A stretch of DNA of 64,000 bases from Amborella trichopoda (lineage: Eukaryota > Streptophyta > Magnoliopsida > Amborellales > Amborellaceae): assembly GCF_000471905.2 (NCBI RefSeq), contig NW_006499728.1, positions 6,181,277-6,245,276 of the forward strand. Direction: 5' to 3'. The translations under genes and the position numbers were made by a program. The number at the start of each line of letters is the position of its first letter. Position 1 is the stretch's first letter. Shown piece by piece: positions 13,120-26,092 of this stretch. A model generated the notes under the pieces. That model had not been told where the DNA came from, did no database searches, and saw nothing but the letters and a program-made list of their open reading frames with translations.

Positions 13120-13308
13120 ATGATCCGCTCAATCTCTCTACTCCATAGCCATGTTCTCAGCTTACACAAGGCGTGGCCTCCTCTTAAAGACCAGGACCCC
13201 ACCATCCATTTTCAGAGCCCTCTCCCTCTCCCCTCCGTCGCCCTTGAGGTCCCCTCATGGCCAAGCCCTATCTCTAGTCAATGTGAAGGACGTGGCTTCC
13301 TCCTTTAA
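13120..13308 (+). other. Upstream ORF overlapping the PPR start
   Basis: The ATG at 13120 opens a 62-codon frame that runs past the PPR ATG at 13151 in a different frame and stops at 13308. If the transcript begins upstream of 13120, this uORF would lower initiation at 13151. The transcript start is not known. Confidence 0.4.
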
Positions 13309-15844
13309 AGACTGGTTCTTGGAGAGGAGACGTAGGTACCCTCCCAGTCTCACCCATGAAACGCTAACTTTAACCTTAAACCATGATGTTCAGAGAATTT
13401 GCGAGGTCTTATCAAGAGGTGACTGTGGCTCTGAGACAGAGGCTGCTCTCTCTGACCTCCATGTTCGATTGACTGATGAATGTGTAGTTAGGGTTTTAAA
13501 GTTGCAGAAAGATGTGCTTCCTTCTTTGAAGTTCTTCGATTGGGCAGGTAGGCAAGCAGGGTATCGCCATACCGGAGCAGCCTTCCATGCAATATTTAAG
13601 ATGCTTTCCAGGGCTAAGTTGATGACTGTGATGCTTGATTGGTTAGAAACTTTCACAAAGCAGAGGAGTGTTTACACATTTAGGCTTCATGACACTCTAG
13701 TGATTGGCTATGCAGTAGCTGGAAAGCCTGAGATAGCGTTGCAGATTTTTGGAAAGATGAGGTTTCAGGGGCTGGATTTAGATGGGTTTGCATACAATGT
13801 TTTGTTGAATGGATTGGTTGAAGATAACTGTTTTGATGCAGAGGATATAATAGCAAAACAGATTGAGATGAGGGGCTTTAGAAATGGTATCACTTTTTGC
13901 ATAAGTATGAAGAGTCTTTGTAAGCAGAATCGCTTGGACGAGGCCATGAATCTTCTTCTTGAGCTGTTGAGGAATGGAAATGATGTAAATGAATATATGC
14001 TTACAATTACTGTTGATGCACTCTGCAGGCAGAGGAGATTTGTTGAAGTTGAAGGATTAATGGAGGAATTCAGAGATTCTGGTAAGATTTCCATGTCCAA
14101 TGCTTATAATACTTGGATTACCCATCTTGTAGAGACTGGTAGCATAGATAGTGCAATGGAATTATTTCATGATGAAAAAAATGTTGGGTTTTTCTCCCCT
14201 TGGCTACGTTGTTATACTGTGTTGATCACTGGTCTATTGAGAAAGGATAGGCTCGAAGAAATATACGATTTGCTTGTAGAGATGCGGCTTAGGGGTATCT
14301 TTGCTGACAGGAATACCATGAATGCAACTGTTTGTTTCTTTTGTAAGGCTGGTATGGTAGATGTGGCAATCGAATTATACAATGACAGGTTAGAGATGGG
14401 GTTTTGCCCAAGTTACTTGGCCTATAACTCTCTTATAAACGCTCTTTGTAGAGATTGGAGAGTCGATGAGGCATTTAGGGTTTTGGAGGATGGGTTGCAG
14501 GGTAATTACTTTCCTGGAAAGAAGACATTCTTTATTCTTGCAGATGCTTTGTATAGGAGTGGGGATTTGGACAAGATGGGCAAGTTGGTTGATGCAGCAA
14601 TCGAAAGGAACTTCTTACCTAGTAATGCTATTTGTGTTAGATACATCTCTGCTCTTTGCAAGGCTGGTAGAGTAGACGAGGGGTACTTGCTTCCTGCTAA
14701 ATTGAACAAGCCTGATATGTTTCTAAGGAGATCGACTTACTTTGATTTGATATATGGGTTCTGTGAGAAAAAGAGAGGAGATATAGCATCTAGGTTGCTA
14801 CTTGAGATGAGAGAAAATGGTCACTCGCCTTCTCGTAGTCTTTATAGAGTGGTCATCAGTTGCCTTTGTGATATGGGTCATATAGAGCAGGTTCTTAATT
14901 TGCTAGAAATGCATGTCAATGGCAATTTGTCGGACAGTGAGGTTGAAAATGAAATTTACAACCACTTTATAGATGCGGCGGGCCATGCAGGACAGCCGGA
15001 ATTGGCAAGGAAAGTGTTTGAAAAGATGGTAGAAGACGGTTTGAGACCCAATATTCATACCAACATTCTCATGCTTCATAGTTATTTAAAGAGCAAACGT
15101 ATTGTGACTGCCTTGAATTCCTTTAGGGAGTTGTGTGAGTGTCTGGAACCTAGCACCAAGCTCTACAATGTCATTATTGTAGGGCTCTGTCGGGCGGACA
15201 AAACTGAGCTTGCACTGGCACTATGGAGGGATGCCAGGGAAAGGGGCTTGATTCCAAGCCTCACTTGCTATGAGGAGCTTGTACATATGCTATGTTGCTC
15301 GGAGAATTATGAAATGGTGATAAAGGTTGTTAAGGACTTTGAGGAGACGGGTCGTCATGTTTCTATCTACATGTACAACATACTTTTATGCCACATTTTG
15401 AAATCCCAAGAGTTAATCAAGGCATGGCTTCGTTCAGGAGTTGATGGTTCTCAATCAGGCAATTCAGTGTTGGGTCGGCTAGTTGGGGCATTTCCTAACA
15501 TACAGAGCCTGGAAGATCATCTTCAAAACTTTGAAGAGTTGATTGAAAGGCGAATACATGCTAACATTGTGACATATAATGTGGTGCTGAGAAGTCTTTG
15601 TAAGGCAGGGAGAGTGGAAGCTGCCTGTACTTTATTCAGCATAATGTGTAGAAATGGCAAAAAAGGGTGTGAGCCTAATCCATGGACTTATGACATTGTG
15701 GTTCATGGTCTCTGCAAAGTGGGGAGGTTGAGAGACGCAAAGTTTTTTATGGAGAAAATGTTTGAGATGAACTTTTACCCAACCAAGGGGACGATTGATT
15801 TGTACAGGTTTTTGGCAACCAGAGGGCAGCGAGTGCAGCAATAG
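13151..15844 (+). CDS. P-class pentatricopeptide repeat protein, probably mitochondrial
   Basis: One uninterrupted frame of 897 codons with no intron, as usual for plant PPR genes. The first about 60 residues are rich in Arg, Ser, Leu and Pro with few acids (MFSAYTRRGLLLKTR), consistent with an organelle transit peptide. From about residue 150 to 890 the protein is a run of 35-residue helical hairpin repeats with the canonical signatures (for example YNVLLNGLV, YNSLINALC, YNVVLRSLCKAGRVEAA, YDIVVHGLCKVGRL). No E, DYW or SMR tail is present, so it is P-class: expected to bind one organelle RNA and affect its stability, processing or translation. It resembles the At1g71210-type proteins in my recollection, but orthology is not proven. 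The start at 13151 is chosen because it begins the basic leader; the stop is TAG at 15842. Confidence 0.93.
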   Translation: MFSAYTRRGLLLKTRTPPSIFRALSLSPPSPLRSPHGQALSLVNVKDVASSFKDWFLERRRRYPPSLTHETLTLTLNHDVQRICEVLSRGDCGSETEAALSDLHVRLTDECVVRVLKLQKDVLPSLKFFDWAGRQAGYRHTGAAFHAIFKMLSRAKLMTVMLDWLETFTKQRSVYTFRLHDTLVIGYAVAGKPEIALQIFGKMRFQGLDLDGFAYNVLLNGLVEDNCFDAEDIIAKQIEMRGFRNGITFCISMKSLCKQNRLDEAMNLLLELLRNGNDVNEYMLTITVDALCRQRRFVEVEGLMEEFRDSGKISMSNAYNTWITHLVETGSIDSAMELFHDEKNVGFFSPWLRCYTVLITGLLRKDRLEEIYDLLVEMRLRGIFADRNTMNATVCFFCKAGMVDVAIELYNDRLEMGFCPSYLAYNSLINALCRDWRVDEAFRVLEDGLQGNYFPGKKTFFILADALYRSGDLDKMGKLVDAAIERNFLPSNAICVRYISALCKAGRVDEGYLLPAKLNKPDMFLRRSTYFDLIYGFCEKKRGDIASRLLLEMRENGHSPSRSLYRVVISCLCDMGHIEQVLNLLEMHVNGNLSDSEVENEIYNHFIDAAGHAGQPELARKVFEKMVEDGLRPNIHTNILMLHSYLKSKRIVTALNSFRELCECLEPSTKLYNVIIVGLCRADKTELALALWRDARERGLIPSLTCYEELVHMLCCSENYEMVIKVVKDFEETGRHVSIYMYNILLCHILKSQELIKAWLRSGVDGSQSGNSVLGRLVGAFPNIQSLEDHLQNFEELIERRIHANIVTYNVVLRSLCKAGRVEAACTLFSIMCRNGKKGCEPNPWTYDIVVHGLCKVGRLRDAKFFMEKMFEMNFYPTKGTIDLYRFLATRGQRVQQ

Positions 15845-15989
15845 CATAGCTCAAGCTTCCGGCAGATTTTTTGTTGTTTTTGAATTAACCTGCTCTCTGT
15901 GTTCGATAAAACCTAAAGAGTATGTAATGTTACATTGAGATGGTCACATGATTCAAATTTTGATTTTTTTCACCTTAATTTATTACTTC

Positions 15990-15995
15990 AATAAA
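15990..15995 (+). terminator. Candidate polyadenylation signal for the PPR gene
   Basis: AATAAA 146 bp after the stop codon, following a T-rich stretch. This is a plausible near-upstream element. Confidence 0.4.
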
Positions 15996-16224
15996 ACAAA
16001 ATTACCTATGAAGCTTGAGAATAAGTGATTTGTTTTTGTAAATTCATTTTGCTTATATTTAAGAGTATTGGTGTTTATAAATAACAATATTAAAGTCCAT
16101 TAACTCCATTAAGAAAGGGTATGGGTTTTTTTTTTGATAACTATTAAGAAAGGGTATGGATTGGACATTATTTTTCTTTACATGAACTATAAAGTACAAT
16201 TAGCTTAAACATTCTCTCCCTCTT
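15996..16224. repeat. Left part of a short tandem array (split by the LINE)
   Basis: The motif GGATTGGACATTATTTTTCT, then CTTTACA and CTTAAACATTCTCTCCCTC (16157-16224), recurs two to three times at 19523-19770. The LINE at 16225-19522 is inserted inside this array. The 15-bp target duplication occupies 16210-16224. Confidence 0.6.
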
Positions 16225-19200
16225 CTTTTTTTTAAGTAAAGTTTACTTTTATATTGCTATGAGAGTAATATGAAACAGAAGAGGGATTCGAGAGTACCCA
16301 CAAGTTGGGTCTCTTGATAAAAATAAGGTCAAAAGACCTTTTACAAAATATTGGGGCTTATAGACTTGCCCGATTACAAGAAATTTACTGAACCATGAGT
16401 AAACAAGGGTGTGCCCACATTGGTCCAGAGCAAAAAAGGAGATGGACCAGCGGCTACTATAGAACAACAACAAGAGTGAGTAAACAAGGGTGCGCCCATT
16501 GTGGTCCAGAGCAAAAAGGATATGGACCGGCGACTGCTATTGAACAACTGCAACCCAAAAAATTCTCATCTAGGTGAGATCTTTTGCTAGAGCCTTAGCT
16601 CTGTCTTTCGCCAGAAGGTCGGCGAACTCGTTGGACGTCCTCTAGATATGCTTTCATGAGACGACCTTATCCTTGCAAGTGTAAATAATCTCATAAAAAA
16701 TTGAAGATAGGTACCCATGGAGGTGGTAATGTCCCGGCTGCCCAGGAAATGATATTTTGAGCGTCTCCTACTACACACTGGTGTGATCCCCTAGCCTGGT
16801 TGAAGCTTTTAATACCCAAGAGCAGAGCCATGGCTTCAGCGAACTGAGAGTCTTCATGGCCTAAGTGCTCAGAGTAGGTGAGCAGGATGTTGCGTTGGTA
16901 GTCGCGAAAGATTCCATTTACTCCAGCTGTGCTAGGGTTCCCCAGAGAGCAACCATCGAAGTTAAGTTTGATGGTGCTTTTTGGAGGGGCCAACCAGTTG
17001 TTGGGTCTTTGAATCTTACGTGGTTGGAGGTTGAGGATGTTTTCCCATTGGCTGAGAAAGGTGTTTGCCGGTATACCAGAGAAGGCCCTATGGTTGGAGG
17101 CCCAAAAAATTACTAGAGAAGTAATCTTGTGGAAAAGTGTTGGAACTTCATTTTTGTGGCCTTGAAAGATCCTGACATTCCTTTCTAACCAAATGACCTA
17201 GATAGTTGCTGCAATAACGGCCTTCCATAAGGTTCTTCCACGCTTCGGCCAATGAGAGGCGAGATACAAGGAGATTAGAATCGTGATCAAAGGTGGGGTG
17301 ACCCATTGGAATCCAAACAACTGGATTAAGAGGCGTCACAGGTTGTGTGCTATGCTACAATGGATGAAAAGGTATGGGTTCAATTCCTCCTCACATTGAC
17401 ACAACACGCACCTGTTAGGGATTGGGATCCCTTTCTTTTGAAGCTGGTCAACTGTGAGAGCCCTTTGGGGCCAAGCTATCCAGTTGAAGGTTTGCACTTT
17501 AGGAGGGGCGATAGTGGTTCAGACCTTGGAAAGGACAGAGATGGGGTTGAGTGGAAAAGTGGGAGGCTGGATTAGTTTTTTGTAAAATGAGGCCACCGAA
17601 AAGCTGCCAAAAGGAGAGAGAGTCCAAACAAGAGAGTCCCTCCAGGGGAATGAAGTTGGAATGCAAAGCTGCCGAGAGAGATAGGAAATGGGCAATTTCC
17701 TCCTTTGTGAGTTTTCTTCTGAAGACTTGAAGGACTTTCACGCACCTGAGGCCCTATTCAGGGATCTCCCCTCAGGTACCCAAGCATCTTTCGAAATCCT
17801 ATATTTGCTGCAGAGGACCTGAGCCCAAAGGGAGTTAGTCTGAGTGGCTAACCTCTTCCCTAGTAGAGCCAGGTTTTGTTTTCTGAGGATCTTGATCCCC
17901 AACCCTCCTTGAAGTTTGGGGAGGCAGACCTTGTCCCATGAGATGAGGTGACATTCGGTTTTCTCAGCCTGACCTGACCAGACTAGAGGTCCTCATCAGT
18001 TGGTTGAGGCGGTTTGCCACCGAGGCTGGCATGTGGTAAAGGGATATAAGGTAGACCGGGGAGTTAGCCAGGGTTGCTTTTACCAGCGTGATGCGACCTG
18101 CTAGAGAGAGATATCTCCTTTTCCATCCTGCCAAGCGCATATCTACTTTGTCAATCACATGAGACTATTGTCTGTTTTTTGGTTTTCCCAATCCCAAGGG
18201 TAGACCAAGGTAGGTAGTGGGAAAGTCCTCCACTTTGCATTCCCAATTTGGAATTAGTGCTCTGCTTTCGACTTTTTTGAGGGCTACTTCCATCATCTTT
18301 GATTTGTCCATGTTGACTTTGAAGCTACTTGCTAATTCGAAGCATTTTAGAAAAACCCTTAGATTATCTATTTCTTCTTATGTGGCATCAAGGAACACCA
18401 ACGTGTCATCTGCGTATTGTAGATGAGACACAATTGGGCCTTGAGAACTGCATTTGAAGTTGGTGAGAAGGCCTTCCTGGTACATACGAGTGATAGAGCG
18501 ACTAAATAATTCGGCTGCGATGGCAAAGAGGAAAGGGGATCCCCTTGGCGAAGTCCCCTAGAGGATGGGAAAAACCTTTTGGAGTCCCATTGATTAGGAC
18601 TAAGAAATGAGGATGAGAGTAGTAGCCTCTCATCCACCTTCTCCAAAGGTCCCGGAACCCTATTCTAGACATTGTTTTGTCTAGTATTGCCCAGTTGACA
18701 TGTTCATACGCATTTTCCCAGTCTATCTTGAAGATGAGGCCGGGTTTCTTGGACATGTGCCTGTAGTGAAGGCATTCATGTGCCACTAAAACCCCATCTC
18801 GGATTTGCCTATCTTTGATGAATGCTGACTGAGATGGCAATATGATAAGGGGGAGGACTTGTTTCAGCCTAGATGCCTGGACCTTGGCGAGAATTTTGTA
18901 GGATGAGTTAACAAGGCTGATTGGACGAAAATCCTTGAGTTTCTCTGCCCCTTCTATCTTAGGAACTAGAGCAATGAAGGTTGCGTTGATGGCTTTGGGA
19001 AGAATTCCCCATTGGAAGAATTCATCGAAGAAACTTTGCAAATTTGCTTGGAAGGTTTCCCAGAAGATCTTGAAAACGGCAATGGGGAAACCGTCAGAGC
19101 CGTGGGCTTTGTCTTTGGCTAGGTCGTCGACAGCCTTAGCAATTTCAAAATCAGAGAAAGGCCGCTCTAACGAAAGTGACCAATGGCTCGGAAGAGTTGA

Positions 19201-19522
19201 GAAATCTAAATTGGTTATCCTTGGTCTGGAGCCCATTGGGGTAGAGTAGAGATTCTGAAAGAAACCGAGGATGGCCGTCCGCAGGCTGATCTAGGATACG
19301 GTTACCAACTTTGATTGTGGAGATAGTATTGTCTCTTCTTCGACAATTGGCTATCTGGTCCCCTGCTTTTAACTAATTTACTCTGGACCTCTGAAACCAA
19401 TATAGTTCTTCCTTTTTGAGAATGGAGAAGTAATCCATCTTGGTTTGGGTCCGGAGGTTGGATTCTGTGGCTGACAGAGGTCTGGATTCCTCTGTTCGGT
19501 CTAGGTCTTGAATGGTGTTCTG
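16225..19522 (-). mobile_element. 5'-truncated L1-type LINE (RT and RNase H), minus strand
   Basis: Read on the minus strand, the order is a linker (LYWFQRSRVN near 19400), reverse transcriptase (19236-18380; FRPISLVNSSYKILAKV, GLIFKIDWENAYEHVNW, a YADD-type motif near 18410 in another frame), a post-RT Trp/Cys-rich region, and a plant-type RNase H domain (16993-16700; KLNFDGCSLGNP, FAEAMALLLGI). It is flanked by the direct repeat CATTCTCTCCCTCTT at 16210-16224 and 19523-19537. A T-run after 16224 is the poly-A tail of the minus-strand element. The endonuclease and ORF1 are missing, as expected after incomplete reverse transcription. Several frameshifts and stops show that it is dead. Confidence 0.9.
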
Positions 19523-19770
19523 CATTCTCTCCCTCTTTACACCATTGTAGGCATTGTTATAGTATAAATGTGGATTGGGGCATTATTTTTCATTACAGCT
19601 TAAACATTCTCTCCCTCTTTAGGCATTGTACTCTTCTATGTGGATTGGGACATTATTTTTCTTTACACCATGTAGGCATTGTATCACTAGAATAGCCGTA
19701 CAGTATAAATGTGGACTAAGAAGTATTTTTCTTTACAGCTTAAACATTCTCTCCTTTAGGGATTGTATTC
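19523..19770. repeat. Tandem array, right part
   Basis: Successive units share CTTAAACATTCTCTCC, GTAGGCATTGT, ATAAATGTGGATTGG and ATTATTTTTCTTTACA. Units start near 19523, 19597 and 19739. This is the pre-existing target of the LINE. Confidence 0.65.
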
Positions 19771-20607
19771 CATGTATACTTTTGAGATCCGAATCTGGAT
19801 CCTGGTGGATCCGGACCCGATCCGACCCATTCTCAGCGCTCTTTCTCTCTCTAAACTTCCGTTGCTTATTGTATGGTAGCTATTTAATTTTGGCAAAATT
19901 GTGGTTTTCTTTTGTTTGTGTTCTTTAAATTATTGTTAGCTTTTATTTGTTTCCTGTGTCTCTTTTCATTTTCCGCAATAAAATGTGTCATTTCTTCAAT
20001 TTATTTTTATTTTTGCTTTTGGGTTTCCTGCTAATTATAGCATCAGGTACCTTGATATCAGATATCAATATAAACTCACACACATATGAGGGCATCAGAA
20101 AATACACATGTGAGTTCAATGTGTTCCCTTTTCTGTAATTTCTTATTAACATGTCTGGAAATTTTCTTTTGCCATAGATCATAACCATTGATCTAGGAGT
20201 GCTTGTTCTTGTACATCAATTCTGTAATTTATTGCCTCAATTATGGGAGTTACATAAGTTAACGACAGTTTTTCACGGTTAATAATTTAATAGTGTAACC
20301 TATTATATTGAAGGTGGAAGTTATGGAGCAATAATAGTGTAGCCGATTAGATTGAAGGTGAAAGTTATGGAGCAAAGGGGATGAAAGTTTATCATAAAGA
20401 TGGGAGAAATTTGCAGAAAGAGGCCCACAATTTTCACCATCGGCTTTATCATCATTTGGTTAGCAATATTTATGCTAAAACCAGTTGTAATTTAATCCAG
20501 CTATATTGCTATCCAGCTCCAATCTACACCATCTATAACTATGGAGTACCCAACATTTTGGTACCTCTGAATTTCATATGTTTCCACGGCTCTTAGAGAT
20601 TTTTCAG
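19771..20607 (+). other. Upstream region of the plus ExAD-like locus
   Basis: No gene seen. A 44-bp direct duplication lies at about 20287-20374 (AATAGTGTAxCC, GATTxxATTGAAGGTGxAAGT). Unlike the minus copy, this flank does not obviously match 3742-4570, so the duplication end or later rearrangement is near 20600. Confidence 0.35.
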
Positions 20608-21411
20608 AGGTGGGTTTTGTGCAAGTATATTGCCTTTGCAGAAATGGAAATGCTCACGATCCCCTGAGGCAGCACTTTTATCCCTATTGGTTCGGATTCC
20701 AGTCACCCATATGTTCTGGTTCCCTCTGGTTCCTTCCACTTTGGATTACTTTCATGGGCATCAGGAGTGTAAGCCTTGCCTTTCAATTAATGGTACACAT
20801 GCTTCACCGAGTGGTACACATGATGAAGCGGAAGGAAATTCTGGAGTTCCTGATTTTAGTTTTGTGCCAGACTCCCATGGGGTTGAGCTACAAAGTTACA
20901 CCATGGAAGAGTGACGTTGGAGAGTGGCTTTCGGGCTGTCATTCAAGGGCAATTGCAGTTTATGTTAATGAGGTAGTGACATGGACTGTCAAGATGACAT
21001 CCCTCTTTTTTTTTTTTTTCCTTCTTATGCGTGGGATTAATTCAGTTTTGGTCAAATTAGTTGTTTAAATATTCAAATTGATGACCGATTAGATAGTTGA
21101 GGTTTTTTTTTCGATATTGAGTTTGTTTTCTTTTAGGGTATGTTTGATAGCACTCTAATATCCTGATATTTTAGAATATTATGATATCTAATATAATTCT
21201 AATTAGAGAAATTTTGGAGCTTGTTTGATAGGGTCAAATCAAATATTTTCAAATTCAAAAAACTGCCTCATATTTGAATCCCCAAAAATTCAACTCTGGC
21301 TTGAATTTTTGAAGATGCTAAAACTTATCACGGGGCATTCTATTTCTACTGTCAAAATTTTTTGCCCTCCCTCCTTTCTTTCTCTTCAGCACCCAACCTC
21401 CTCCCCAACTA

Positions 21412-21768
<357 letters not shown>

Positions 21769-22019
21769 CCCTATCTGGTGCGTCTTTTTAAACCTCCAAG
21801 TTGAGACTTCCATGGCTTCTTCTTACACTCCCCACTTTCTCTCTAGTCATCTTCTTCCTCATTACATCTTCGTCATCATGAAGAAGAAGTGGCCACCATT
21901 ATCTCTAGGTTTCAACAATATTTTCAGATAAACATAGTACACCCAAATCTCAATCATTCTCTCTCCCTACAACTTGTATTTTCTCTCTAGCCCAATCCAT
22001 TTGTCCTCTATGCTTGTAA

Positions 22020-22275
22020 ACCCTCACACTAATGTTGTTCCATCAGAGAATCACAAAATGGTTCACCCTCCTCCTGATCTTGTAACAGTTAATGGGATAG
22101 TGGCTTCACCCAAAACCCCAATCATAACAAGGAGGCCACACTCATGGAGCTTCAAGTGCAGTTTCATATAGAGAGAGTCAAGATTGTTCTGCATCTGAAG
22201 CTTGCCTGTGTATTTCTCTTCAAAACACGAGTTTGCCAAATCAATGGCTTCCTGCAAAGTTGCAGAGCTGCCTGC
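22020..22275 (-). pseudogene. Unrecognised captured gene fragment
   Basis: On the minus strand a pyrimidine-rich acceptor (ctttgcag) at about 22260 is followed by an open frame EAIDLANSCFEEKYTGKLQM... to a stop near 22063. The codon use and amphipathic composition look like real coding sequence rather than a chance ORF. I do not recognise the family. It is antisense to the pseudogene in whose intron 1 it lies. Confidence 0.3.
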
Positions 22276-22596
22276 AACTACAACTATTCTTTGCAGAGAG
22301 AGTTTTTGGAGAAATAGGGTGGGCTAGAGAGAGAAGACAAACATTGAGGTACCAACTCCTATTTCGATGATATCAGTTTCCATTTACCGAACAAATCTTT
22401 TACCATGCTTGCCTTCTTTATAGCTATGGGGGCTAGATCCTCGGCATATCTGAGCCAATCCTCACTAGGCTTGCCTTCTTTATGGCCATGGCCAGAGTGA
22501 AATTAGAGAGAAAAGACAAGGTGTGGTGTGATGACATGGTCAGAGCAAAATTAGAGATAGAGACAGGGTGTGGTGTGATGACATTGCTTGTACTTT

Positions 22597-22692
22597 TTTT
22601 TTTTTTGGGTATAAAAGACAATCAAACATGTGCAATAAATTACTTTTTTTTTTTGGGTATAAAAGACAATCAAACATGTGCAATAAATTACA
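22597..22692. repeat. 48-bp direct duplication
   Basis: A poly-T tract followed by GGGTATAAAAGACAATCAAA, CATGTGCAATAAATTAC appears twice with no visible mismatch outside the T-run, so it is recent. Located in intron 1 of the pseudogene. Confidence 0.85.
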
Positions 22693-25600
22693 TAGCACGA
22701 TAATATATGAATGTTCCCTTCATATGAACTAACATATCAGATACATATGAATTAGCATATCAATGTTCTCTTCATCTTTTTTCTGATATAAAACGAATCA
22801 GATATCAATGCTCACTTCATCTGTTTTCTGATTTTTGGTGAATCAGATGTTGAATTTTCAGGTTGTTTTTAAATTTCTGATAATTGAAGCATCTGATTGA
22901 GTTGATACTGGACTAAGCAGCTAACAATGACATATGGAAGACCCAGCTGTTGGGTTTTATTGTTACTGCAGTTGGGTATTCACTAATTGTACAATGTTAG
23001 ACCAATAATGTTTTGTATTATGATTGTCTAATCTAAGTCTTTAGCTAACCAAGTTAACTGTGGTGTACAATGTTGCATTCAGTGGTATGTACTACCTATT
23101 CAATCCCAACAATAATGCCACTTATGGTGATGCATTGAGAGGGGTTTCTTCTTTTTGGCATTTGTTTCTTTCTCCATAAGTTATTTTTCTCACTTTTGGC
23201 AATTCCCTTGATCATGAAACTATTAATTATGTTGGCAGACAATAGCGGGGAAGTGCTGCAAGAATGATTGTAATGGTCAAGGAATTTGTAATCAGAATTT
23301 GGGACATTGTAGGTGCTTTCACGGGTATGCTGGTCAGTATGCTCTCTGTAATTGTAGGTGTTTATACCTTCTGATATCAGAAAGTGCTAACAAAATTTAC
23401 CCAGATTTCAAGTGTTTGCCATAATGTTGGTTTCTGTGAAGTTCACTTGAGCATATAATGAGACACTTACATCAATGTCAGAACAATGACAGATGTTAGT
23501 ACTATGTACCAAAAAAGAAGAAGAAAATATGCATATGGAAAACAGTTACAACAATACCCCTGTTGTAGATGTTTACATTACTACTTATCTCTTACACCAG
23601 CCTCTATAGGCTGATATGCAGGTTGACACACACAGAGTTTGGAAGATATTAGTCACTCTCGAAGTCAATGTTTAAAATATCCAAAATATGTGAAACTGAG
23701 GCACCCCGGTTTGCATAGTCTTGAAATGTGCTTTTCACATATGAAGGGAATTATCCACATCTATTTGTTCTTGCTTGGCTCACCAGATCATCTATCACAG
23801 ACATTACACGTTTCTATTGCCAGCTTAAGGGACAAAAGTTTCAAACTGAGAAGTCAAGATCTTGTAGAAGATAGCGTGTGATCTCAACAGCAGTTTCAAA
23901 CATGGTCAGGATCTTCTTCCCCCTAGAACACTCGCTTAAAAGTCAGTGCTTCGTATTGTTCTAAGAAATGAAACTATGCCTGACGTAGCTACTTTGGCTC
24001 TTGGTGGAGGGACGATCAGCAGTTGATGTGTGCCATAGTGACTATAACAATCACGTGAGCCAAAGTTAATTTTAATTGAAAAAAAAGACAAACTGAGCCT
24101 TGTGCCATTCAAATCTTCCGTCTAGTCATCATCATCATCAAAGCCTTTTCCGAACTAATTTAATTTTATATAACCAATGACAACAAATATTTTCCTTTAC
24201 CATGTGGATGTGAAACAGAAAAAAAGAAGTGGTAAGTCGAAACACAACATAATACTAATGGATATGCATAGGCATCCTTGAAGGGTGGAGATCATGTGTT
24301 TTGGTGGACATAGATAGAAACAACCAGTACTGAACTGTGAAGCTTTCATAAGGGACGAACATGTTATGGGATATTGGGTGCACATGGGACAATGTAACTT
24401 GCAGTTGTTTCCTCTGTCCTCGAACTTGAGGCAATTTATAATGCTCTTAATTAAATTATGTCTTCCTATAAAAAACTTCATATTTTGAACCTCCATCCCA
24501 CCCCCCTCCCCCTCCCCCTCCCCCTCCCCCATTCCTTCTAACCAATTAATTCTAGAATTCCATAACCAGCTAAAAATTTTTATGCCTGTAAGGCTCACAT
24601 TTGTACTTCTTTCTTGAGACCTGCCTTATTGACCTTCTCTTCTAGGAGGTTCGCAGTGCTTTGCCATTTGCTCTAGATGCCAAAGGTCTTGTAGCTCCTG
24701 AATTATGTCCTCCCCATGAGCCTAAGGCTTGCCTCATTCTATACTTCGCCTAACCCTCAACTAAAATGTCATTTGTCATTCCTTGAAGACATCTCAAAGT
24801 CATGGGGACTTCACTCCAATTTGGATGTCCATTGGCTCATGATTCCCCACAAATTCCTGATGAAAAATCCATACCTACCATCCTTCTAGCCAAATGATCT
24901 GGCTATTTCTATGCACTATAAATTGGAATAGCCATATAACCTCTTCCACTTTTTGCAAAAGAATCCTAATAATGCAAACTTTTGAGGATCTGGCTACTTT
25001 TTTCTTTCATATTTTCCTCATAACCTGAGGATTTGAATGAAGAGCTAAGATGGAATGACTGTAGATGGGAATTGTTGTTCAGGAAAAGATGGACCATAGA
25101 ATATCAGGCTTGAGTAGTTTAAAATAAATTTTGCAACAAAAATAAATGATTATCATTTTCCCCCCTAAATATACTTTCCATGGCCACTTTGATGAACCAC
25201 TTAAATCATTCACCCGCTGCATGACTTCTATCTGATATTTTGATTTACTGTGATATGCTATTTTCTATTCAATGTATGTATGAATTATGAAATTCGGAAT
25301 TTGACTAATTTAGAATCAATTGGCATGATAATAGGGTAGACTGCTCTGAGAGAGTACACTTTTGAGTGCAATTTCCCAAGTTCTTTGGAGGATCCAGATG
25401 GAAAATGGAGTTTTTCAATTTGTACTGCATATTGTGATACAACAAGAGCAAAGTGCTTCTGCGGAGAAGGAACTAAATATCCAAACCGTCTAGTGGTAGA
25501 TGCATATGGCTTTCAACAGACGTAAGCTGACTATTCTTAACAAAAAATACATTTCACATACAAGATATCTCATAAAATATTTAATTTGAAAGGATACCAC

Positions 25601-26092
25601 AAGTCTTTGAAGTATGTGGATAGCTTTTTTATATTGTGTACACTGCAGAATATATATGACACCTAGTGGCCCAACTATGACAAGGACAGTTGACCGGGAA
25701 AACATTTTTACAACTAATAGTAGCATAGCTGGCTGGTGCAATGTGGATCCAGAAGATGCATATGGGAACAAGGCCAGAGTTAGAGATCAATGTGAGTGCG
25801 GGTATGATGGTCTGTGGGGGCGTTTGTGCGAAATCCCTTCGTTGTCCACTTGTGTTAACCAATGGTCTGGACATGGACACTGTCACGGTGGATTCTGTCG
25901 AGTAAGTCATAGTACCTTTTGTTCTTCCAAAATGCTGGACATATGATGTGTTTGAATTTGTTTCAAGAGTCTAATGATAGGAAAGTAGCACCTAATTTAT
26001 TGTCTTGATCAAAATGCATCACCATTATCTATGAAGGTTTAGAACTTTCTCATGCTATTATAATGTCTAAGTGATCGTTGAATTGATTTTTG

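Noticed and set aside
18935..19249. 104-codon plus-strand ORF
   Set aside because: Exact antisense shadow of the LINE reverse transcriptase.
25614..25946. Stand-alone small secreted Cys-rich protein gene
   Set aside because: The Cys-rich part is exon 4 of the ExAD-like locus; the first residues are intron sequence before the acceptor at 25648.
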